DNA of 64,000 nt. Origin: Thalassia testudinum (Eukaryota; Streptophyta; Magnoliopsida; Alismatales; Hydrocharitaceae). Under the pieces are notes generated by a model. That model saw nothing but the letters and a program-made list of their open reading frames with translations. It was not told the origin of the DNA and made no database searches. How positions within the stretch are numbered: the first letter of the stretch is position 1; each line of letters starts with the position of its first letter. Shown here in pieces: positions 56,668 through 64,000 of this stretch. The position numbers and the translations under genes were made by a program. Location of the stretch: NCBI GenBank assembly GCA_037157565.1, contig JAZHRO010000039.1, positions 41,664,001 to 41,728,000 of the forward strand. Reading direction: 5' to 3'.

Positions 56668-56672
56668 GATGG

Positions 56673-57684
56673 TAAGCGGTATTGAACCTCAAACGTGTCC
56701 CCAAAGCTTGTTGAAACTCAGCCCAGAATTGGGAAATAAAATGGGTATCCCTATTGGATGCAATCTCATGCGGAACTCCGTGTAGGCGTACCACATCGCG
56801 GATGTACCTCTCTGCCAACTGTGCTGGTCCCAAGGTGACTCAGATCGGCAAGAAACGCACCGTCTTCGTCAACCTATCTATTATCACCCAGACTACGTCG
56901 TGTCCTCGTTGGGTAACCGACAGACCCACCACCATGTCCATGGTGATGCTCTCCCAGTTCCACTCTGGCACAAGAAGTGGCTGCAACGACCCTGCAGGCC
57001 TTTGGTGCTCAGCTTTCACCTGCTGGCACACCTAACACTGCTGCACAAACTCACCAACATCCTGCTTCATCCCTCTCTACCAAAAGTCGCATCTCAGATT
57101 ATGATACATTTTTGTGTTCCCGGGATGTATGATGAACCTGGACCCATGCACCTCAGCCAGGAGCTCTCTCAATAACTCCTCGTCCCTAGGAACACATAAG
57201 CATCCCCTCATGCGCAGTATCTCATCTGTAAAGGAAAAGTCTCTTGGGTCTCCTGTCAACACCCTGTCCCGCAGCATCTGTAAGTACGGATCTGTCATCT
57301 GTCCTGCAATGATGCGGTCTATCAGCTTTGGTCGCATCTGCCGCGTCAGTGTCACTGTCCCACAATACCCCTGTGACTCCCGGGGTTGCCACCTGCCTAA
57401 CTCCTCCATAAGCCTCCAACTCTGTGCCTGTAGCTGGCCAAGTGGGCGGGTGCCTTTCAGCTCAAGACGTTAACCACCACATTGGCCTTCTCTGGATGGT
57501 AGGAGATGCTGCAGTCGTAGTCCTTCAGGAGCTCTAACCAATGTCTCTGTTTCATGTTGAGCTCCTTCTGGTCAAACAAGTACCCGAGTCTCTTATGATC
57601 CGTGAAAATCTCGAAAGTCTCACCGTAAAGGTAGTGCCTCCTATCTTCAGCGCGAAGACAACAGCTGCCAGCTCTAAGTCATGG
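56673..57684 (-). pseudogene. Minus-strand chromovirus RNase H end and integrase N-terminal part
   Basis: On the minus strand from 57684 downward come the RNase H blocks ([35 protein letters not shown]), a linker, and the integrase zinc-binding region (57077-57409, including EVHGSRFIIHPGN). Next are [10 protein letters not shown] and the first catalytic aspartate block [15 protein letters not shown] (56840-57031). Stops separate the pieces. It adjoins the two inserted elements on each side: the integrase remainder is at 43470-44269 and the upstream Pol at 60230. Confidence 0.88.
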
Positions 57685-59448
57685 GTAGGTGATGAGAGCC
57701 TCATCATGAGCCATAACTAGCTCATTTTGACCCAATAAAGAAGATAAAAGCCCCTACATAACCTAGAAGAAGGCCTAACTGAAGGAACAAGTGCTCTGAG
57801 AAGAAAACATGAAATAAAGGTTAAAACTGCAATTTTACCATTGCAGTACGTAAACGGGATTTCTCAGAGGCAAAACATAGGTCAAATGGTATAAATGAGA
57901 TAAAAAGAGGGTTGAGTCAATCAGAAATGGGTTCATGTGCAATCTAAGAACTAAATGACACTTGGTAACCCTAAAACAGACCCGCTTAAATTAACAAGGT
58001 TTCGGTCAGAACAAAAAGCAAGTAAACCCTCTACAAATCATGGAAAAACATACTCTAGGGTTTAGAACACTTAATTTGGCCTTTGGAACCTAGTTTGACC
58101 TAGATTAGGGTCCTAGCTCTTCAATTAACCTAATTTGGGTTTTTACGCAAAATATCTAGTCAAACGAGGTCAAACCAGAAATCTAACTTCGCCATTGGAT
58201 TCCTTAGGTCCAAATTAGGTTTATACCAAAATTTGGACCTAAGGAGAGGTCATCTTGACCTACTTTGCAATTTAGTACACCCAAATCACAAATTGGTCCC
58301 TATCTTTTGAATACCATTGCAGAGAACCCCCTAGGTTCTTCGCCTCCTTTGCAAACTGGTCCTGCCGCCATTGCTAGGGCAGAACCGAGCTCCGGCGAGG
58401 TTTGGAGAGGGATTGCTCTCTAATCCCTCAGAGATTCCCTCCCAGAAATGGAAGGAGGATTCTTTGAGGAATTCCCTTCCTTATAAAGTCAATTACAATC
58501 GCTGGTGTGAACCCAATCTCTCGTGCGAACGCACGAGAGATTTGGGTATCCTAACTCCTTTCCATCTCCGGCGACCAACCTCAGGCAATTACGTGCCCTT
58601 CACGCCCTGCACACCCAGTCCAGCGCCTATATAAGAACCCACAACTCCGGCCGAAGAGGCTAAGCTTGATTTTGACGGAGATCCCTTCCAAATTCCTCCC
58701 TCTCCCATCTCCGGCCAAACGACCCACAAGCTCCGGCGACCTCCTCCCCTCCTTCTCGTCGCTCTGCTGCCATACCAGCAGCAGAGTCCTCTCCGCCGCC
58801 TCCCTTCCCTCCAGACAACCCCAGATACGTTCTCCACCCTCTCCTCTCTCTTTTCCCCCAACTATTTTACTTGATTACCCCTCGACATTACCTAACTGCC
58901 TCCATCTTCCTCGCCTCCGACCGCACTCCGGTGAGCCGCCCACACCACTCCGCCACTCCACACGGCTCGCCAACCACCTCGTGAGCTTCGCCTCACCACC
59001 AGGAACCCATTCCACCCCATCACTGCCACTCCAGACCTCTACAAGCACCCCCCGACCAACCCACCATCTCCGGCCACAGGTTGACCTAGGCGCGCACGCC
59101 TAAGCCGACCGACAACCTGCAGCATCACCCACCGCCTTCGCCGTGCTACGGCGAAGGTTTCCAGCTATTCTGATTGGGCCAATAGGCCGTTCTGTGGAAT
59201 CTCAGGTGAACGCCCCGGCCGCCATTAACAGCCGAAGCAGCAGGAAGCTTGGAGCAGCAGCAGGCGTCAGGCTTCCCAGGCGGCAGGTGCAGCAGACTCT
59301 CGCAAGTGTTGCGAGGTGACTGAGTTCAGCAAGGAGCACCAGCAAGGCCTTCAGCGTGGGCAATTGCACACGAGAGTCTGCGGGCGCGCGTGAGGGAAGG
59401 ACGGAACCTTTAGTCCCACATCGTGGGATTACAAACCTCAGGTACACT

Positions 59449-59457
59449 ATAAATTAT
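59449..59457 (+). promoter_or_regulatory. Candidate TATA region of the giant LTR
   Basis: ACTATAAATT lies about 25 bp after a TCCCACATCGTGGGA palindrome. The palindrome has counterparts near 8275 and 48862 in the sister LTRs. Confidence 0.5.
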
Positions 59458-59979
59458 TTTTGTGATATACTCTTATCGCCTCAGTAAGCACAGGGGTGAG
59501 GTCCTGCACTGGCCCCACCCGCCTCGTCCGCAGCCTGACCACGCGGACTTGGCGGATCCGACCCGACCAAGACCTACGCACTCCTCGCGCATCACACCAC
59601 CTTCGGGTGCGCCTGGTCCCGGGTATGATCCGACCCGATTATGCCTGTGGCTCTGTGAGAGCATCTCAGAGTGAATTGCTTGAGAGAGAGAGACGCGCGG
59701 GTAGAGGGAGAAGGGTTAGGTTTTGCTCCTGTGCAGGCAGGCTGATCGCAGAAGGACTTGGTCGCTGCAGAAGAAGGAAAAGCAAGCCAAAGAAGAAGAC
59801 AGAAGAAGAAGAAAGAAGCCTTCACAGGAGAAGAAGGAAAGCAGAAAGATTAGAAGACTTCGCAGAGAAGAAGAAGAAGGACAAGGAAGATTGCAAAGAG
59901 ATCAGAAAGGCAAAGCAGAAGAAGGAAAGATACAGAAGCAAAAAGGAGAAGAAGGAAGAGAGAAAGAAAGATCACATTT

Positions 59980-60009
59980 AAGACGTCTGATACATAAATC
60001 AGACGTCTA
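59980..60009. promoter_or_regulatory. Two-module GACGTC array in a giant solo LTR
   Basis: AAGACGTCTG at 59980, a 10-bp spacer, and CAGACGTCTA at 60000 repeat the 10+10 arrangement of the chromovirus LTRs in an apparently unrelated LTR family. Confidence 0.5.
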
Positions 60010-60229
60010 ATTCTACTTTTTTTTAAAAACTCTTTGAATCAATTATATTTGCATTTAACAGTTGTATTCTTGGGTTTTACAAAGTACTGAGATTGCTCCC
60101 TGTGTTCGACCTCGGATACTCCGGTTTTCGAGTAATAAAAATCTTTATTTGTTTTGAACGCTTTAGCGGCTATACTACAAAGCGATATTATCTTTTAACA
60201 AACCGCACAAAAGCGCGACAAACAGTAGG

Positions 60230-61335
60230 GTAGCTATGCTCATGGGGCTTCAGTTACTGCGAAGCGTAAGTGACAACGTGACCCCGCTGCATGAGCACAC
60301 CCCCTAATCCTTGCAACGAAGCGTCTGTGTAAACCACAAAACCACCATTGCTGTCCTGGATGGTAAGCACAGGAACTAAAGTCAGTTTCTCATGAAAATA
60401 TGCCTCGCACTCATTTATCTAGGCAAAGGGCACGTCCTTCCGGGTCAGCTGGGTCATAGGACGTGCAATATGAGAAAATCCTCTGATAAACCGCTGATAG
60501 TAGCCTGCCAGTTCCAAAAAGTTGCGTATCTCTCTCACTGTACGTGGCTTCTCCCACTTGAGCACAACCTCAACCTTGGCTGAGTCCACAACCAAACCAT
60601 CCCCTTAGATCACGTGGCTCAAGAAAGTCACCTGCCTTAACCAAAACTCACACTTGTTGTACTTGGCATATAGCCTGCGTTGCCTCAAAGTGTCCAGGAT
60701 CATCCGTAAATGCTATCCGTGCTGCACCTAATCCCGTGAGTAAACGAGTACGTCGTCGATGAACACCATCATAAACTGGTCCAAGTACAGTCTGAAAACT
60801 CGGTTCATCAAATCCATGAAAGTAGTGGGGGCATTGGTCAACCCAAACGGCATGACCAAGAACTCGTAGTGCTCATACCAGGTACGGAAAGCTGTCTTGG
60901 AGACGTCGGTCTCCCTGATCCTCAACTGGTGGTAGCCCGACCTCAGATCTATCTTGGAGAACACTGTGGTATCTTGCAATTGGTCGAAGAGGTCGTCAAT
61001 CCTCGGTAGTGGATACTTGTTATTGATGGTGACCCTATTCAGTTGTCGGTAGTCGACACAAAGTCGCAGGGTACCGTCCTTCACAAACAGCATAGGGGCT
61101 CCCTACAGGGATGCACTGGGCCTCACAAAGCCCTTCTCCAACAGGTCCTGTAGCTGTGTCTTAAGCTCTCGCAGCTCAAGTGGTGCCATCCGGTACGGTG
61201 CAGTAGAAATGGAGCTGGTCCTCGGTACCAATGAGATCTCAAACTCGATCTCGTGTTTGGGTGGTAGTCCTGGTAGTTCCTCTGAAAAACGTCAGGGTAC
61301 TCACAAACCACCTGAATACTCTGAAAGTCAGCCAC
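60230..61335 (-). pseudogene. Minus-strand chromovirus reverse transcriptase
   Basis: The minus frame 60728-61093 has [35 protein letters not shown] and the catalytic [10 protein letters not shown]. Upstream (61123-61335) is the N-terminal linker. Downstream to 60230 are the thumb and the first part of RNase H, with stops and shifts. The frame is cut at 60229 by the solo LTR. Confidence 0.88.
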
Positions 61336-61800
61336 GGGACTAGGCTCTGCAATTACACAGGCTTAAAAGCCCTCACACCCCTGGCTCAAAAGCCTCGTTG
61401 TCGGAAGCGCGGAGATGCATCTGAAACTTCCATCCATTGGTTGTCCGTGAAACTCAAAGGGAGGCAACTCCGGTATGGAGAAGACGATCTTCCTCCCGAA
61501 ACAGTCCACCAAGGAGTGATAGGTGGATAGCCAGTCTATCCCTAGGATCACGCCAAAATCCTCCATCGGTATCACAATCAGGTCAGCGGGGAGGCTGTGT
61601 CCCCCTATATTGACCTCACAATCCGTGTCGACCTCCTCAGCTACAAACAACTAGCCACCTAGCCCTCTGATCACAAACGGATTCTCTAACAGTACACTGC
61701 CTTGCCCCAAATTGATGGCAAAACTCGCAGTAACAAAAGAGTGTGGCGTCGGAATCAAAAAGTACGTACACTAATCTGCCAGAAATGATAACCATACCTG
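61336..61800 (-). pseudogene. Minus-strand chromovirus protease with altered active site
   Basis: The minus frame 61363-61650 has GGHSLPADLIVIPMEDFGV and ILGIDWLSTYH, matching the retropepsin of the plus-strand copy. The active-site block near 61735-61765 reads as DSDAT instead of DSGAT: the catalytic aspartate is kept but the conserved glycine is changed. A stop lies between the two parts. Confidence 0.8.
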
Positions 61801-61854
61801 CCACCATTGAATCTGAAACCCTGGCGTCTCTGTGTCAGGGTGTTGATACGCCCC

Positions 61855-63163
61855 TCAATTCTCGGTGCAGATGAAGCAGCTACACTCTGGGTCGGGCCAG
61901 TAGCCGCTGGCCGGTACCCTCTTCGTGACTGCTGCCCTCCCCCACGCGCCTGGGGACCATGACCACCAGCTCAGCCTCCAGTGCTCAGTGCGGGAAGCAT
62001 TTGCGGTGCTCCGGCTATAGATGGGCAGTCCCTCCTGATGTGGCCTAGCTGGCCACACTGGTAGCAGAGGGGGACACGACCTCCTCCCTCAGTTGATCCT
62101 TGCTGGCAGCTGGACGAGGGTCCGGTGCTGGCAGCTGGCCCCTATCTAGGGCCCCCAAAGGCTACTGATGGCCCCGCAAAATGAGACGGCTCTCTTGCGG
62201 GTGCCATGTGCCTCCTCTCCCGACGACCCTGAGAGTACTCTGGTTGATAGGGCCTCTTTCGTCCGCTGTTGGTGTCTCGTGCAGCCGAGTTGGTCTCCTC
62301 GTAGGTCATGGCTGCCTCAACCACTCGTGAGAAGGTGGGCAGCTTCAGGGATTTGACATACCTCCGAATAGTAGGTAGGGACCCCTCAGTAAACCTCCAC
62401 AGGTGCTCCTCCTCCGTAGACATGGCTGTCGAGGCAAAACGTGACAGCTCCAGGAAATGCGTGCGGTACGTGCTAACAGTCATCGTTCCTTGGCAGAGAG
62501 TGTGGAACTCCCGCCTCCTCTAGTCCTGCCAGGTTTGTGGAAAGTACTACTCGCAGAAGAGAGTCACGAACTGATCCCACGTTGGCTCTCTCCTCTCCTG
62601 GCCTCTGACTGCCCTCCACCACCTATGTGCCGTGCTCTTTAGTTGATACGTGGCAAGGCCACACGGCACTCCGTGGGAGGGTGAAGGGTGTCAAACACCT
62701 TCCCTATCTGCTCTAGCCAGTCCTTTGCCTCGGACGGGTCCTCATCTCCCTTGAAGGAGGGGGGCTTTAGCTTCAGGAATTGTTCGAAAAGCTCGTGGTG
62801 CAGCTGCAGTGGGGGAACGGGCATGCCTCCAGGCAAGGAGGGCTCGTGCTCGGAACTGGCAGAGTGCGGTGGGGGCGGTGGAGGACCACCCCCTCCCCCT
62901 CCTGCTCGTCCGACATTGCGACGGTATCTCTATCCCACCGAGGACTCCCCCTCCACGTCCTTAGGGAGAGGTGCCCGTGGAGGCTGGTGGAGCTCCTCTT
63001 GCATAATGTCCCTAATCAGCTGGGCGAGATCCTGGGCTTGAACGCTCGGAAGAAGAGGTGGGCCAACTGGTACCTCAGGCCCAACACGTCCGCCCCTCCG
63101 ACCTTGTCCATGGCCGCGACCATAGCCCGCCTTGAGAACTCCCTGACGAGGCATCTCCTGCAA
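61855..63163 (-). pseudogene. Minus-strand chromovirus gag
   Basis: Gag starts at ATG 63163 (MPRQGV...), continues with VQAQDLAQLIRDIMQEEL, then LKPPSFKGDEDPSEAKDWLE in 62639-62836, then the core VSTYRTHFLELSRFA in 62142-62483. Its CCHC knuckle (CYQCGQLGHIRRDC) is near 62027-62070. A stop at about 62640 and frame changes break it. The start agrees with the position of the PBS ~160 bp upstream. Confidence 0.85.
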
Positions 63164-63322
63164 GGAGATGTGAAAGACAGAACAAGAGGGTCAACGATAC
63201 CGAATTTCTTTGAGAAAAGACTCGGAACGAATATCAAGGTGATACGTTGTGGTGGATATCCTAGTTATATGCACGTGAATGGTTATTCTCAAGCTAATTG
63301 GTTTATTTCTCTGGACGACCTT

Positions 63323-63334
63323 GCTCTGATACCA
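63323..63334 (-). other. Primer-binding site, minus-strand chromovirus
   Basis: The plus strand reads GCTCTGATACCA, i.e. TGGTATCAGAGC on the minus strand, three bases inside the 5' LTR end at 63338. Confidence 0.85.
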
Positions 63335-63337
63335 TCT

Positions 63338-64000
63338 TGTTACGACCCGGTTCCTCGATCCCTACAGGACCAGAGACTAGCTTGCCTCGACTAATCCCAA
63401 GACCCAGTCATCCAGCAAGAAATAACCAAAAGCAGGAAAGTAAATCACATTCACATATACAATATAACTAAGCAGAAGAAATGTACAAAGCAGTAAAGGG
63501 AAGTAAATCTACTGTTTCAATACATACCGCCACAACAATAAAAACAACGGAAAGCGGAAGTAAACAGTAGAGAAAAACAGTAACTAAAAGTCAATTACTT
63601 ACTACAACAGTAAAGAAACAAAAAGGAAGTGCTGAAAAACTATGGCTAGGCCGACTGGGCCCAGCACCCTCCGCAGCCGAAAGCTCGGGCTACTCAACTC
63701 CTGGTCCTGAACAGTATTATGAAAAGACAAAGTCAGCAAACGCTGAGTAGAGTGGTATTTATATTATCTAAAAATAGTAAAAGCAACAGTTTTAATTCTC
63801 ATTTCTATTTATCTGTTTTATATATTTCCGTTTCACCCATTTCTCAAAGTATCCAGATATTCTTGATCTTGCATGTTCCTCGTGGGAACGATCTTGATTG
63901 CAGTCTTTTCCGTAGAGTAGAAGGTACACGTGGTGCTCTCCTGGCCGGGAGAGTTCCCTGTGGTAGTCCTACACCCAGTCAACCACCCCGAGGTCACTAT
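63338..64000 (-). repeat. 5' LTR of the minus-strand chromovirus (partial)
   Basis: It begins TGTTACGACCCGG at the PBS side and matches 40706 onward (for example AAGAAATAACCAAAAG and CTCGTGGGAACGATCTTGATTGCAGTCTTTTCC). The window ends about 660 bp into a ~2.7-kb LTR. Confidence 0.9.

Larger units (their letters stand above)
57690..60224 (+). mobile_element. Giant solo LTR in the minus-strand chromovirus RNase H
   Basis: A 2535-bp insert runs TGATGAGAGCC to GCGACAAACA, with GTAGG at 57685-57689 and 60225-60229. It begins with the perfect hairpin TGATGAG-AGC-CTCATCA. A TCCCACATCGTGGGA element and an ACTATAAATTA box (about 59449) suggest the promoter, followed by a purine-rich leader (59750-59975). 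The 3' part has CTCCCTGTGTTCGACCTCGG, typical of Tat/Athila-type and TRIM-type LTR ends. A GACGTC pair 20 bp apart occurs at 59980 and 60000. No coding domain is present. Confidence 0.93.
40706..64000 (-). mobile_element. Ty3/gypsy chromovirus (Tekay/Del-like), minus strand, 5' LTR cut by window end
   Basis: Read on the minus strand, the order is 5' LTR (63338 onward), initiator-Met PBS, gag with CCHC knuckle, protease, RT, RNase H, integrase, chromodomain, 3' LTR (ending at 40706). Integrase after RT is the Ty3/gypsy order. The C-terminal chromodomain places it among chromoviruses. Its integrase is interrupted by 44275-56667 and its RNase H by 57690-60224. Stops and substitutions (for example in the protease) make it non-functional. 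The left flanking 5-mer is TGTCA (40701-40705); its partner lies outside the window. Confidence 0.92.

Noticed and set aside
59496..60010. Long Lys/Glu/Arg-rich open frames
   Set aside because: They come from the purine-rich leader of a giant solo LTR; the sister LTRs have the same tract as pyrimidines on the opposite strand, with Leu/Ser/Phe-rich frames (4809-5250, 48098-48621).

Overview
The window looks like nuclear DNA of a flowering plant, probably a monocot: it has one spliced gene with very GC-rich 5' exons and long introns, embedded in nested LTR retrotransposons. No bacterial, organellar, tRNA or rRNA gene was recognised. The species cannot be named from the sequence alone.

Layout. 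1-1079 is unassigned. 1080-19063 is a decayed Ty1/copia element (plus strand). Its integrase is split twice. The first split holds a giant solo LTR (3774-12272, minus, TSD ATCCT), which holds a second giant solo LTR (4727-10107, minus, TSD AGGAA), which holds a chromovirus solo LTR (5511-8208, minus, TSD GAAGG). The second split holds a 1.6 kb solo LTR (12455-16314), which carries another chromovirus solo LTR (13282-15515, TSD TCTGA). 19980-37068 is the only cellular gene, a 10-exon SCAI/DUF3550 (UPF0682) homologue of about 616 residues whose frame is intact. Its intron 2 holds a LINE with a solo LTR in it and a second LINE remnant. Its intron 4 holds a small non-coding LTR element with a solo LTR in its right LTR. 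Downstream lies a dead hAT-like transposase (38625-39720).

40706-64000 is a minus-strand Ty3/gypsy chromovirus whose 5' LTR runs off the window. A second member of the same family (44275-56667, plus strand, TSD GATGG) sits in its integrase. That second element has a giant solo LTR in its gag (47969-50690, TSD GTATG). The first chromovirus has another giant solo LTR in its RNase H (57690-60224, TSD GTAGG).

The insertion order follows from the nesting and from target-site duplications read directly. No retroelement here has an intact coding region; all are relics, solo LTRs or defective copies.

Three patterns go beyond routine annotation. (1) GACGTC-centred 10-mers are repeated at an exact 20-bp pitch with variable 10-bp spacers, in LTRs of at least three apparently unrelated families. 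(2) The U3 terminus of the giant LTR family is a perfect 7+3+7 hairpin with compensatory changes between copies. (3) One giant solo LTR contains a ~715-bp inverted duplication of its own 3' end, with a primer-binding site attached, forming a long foldback.
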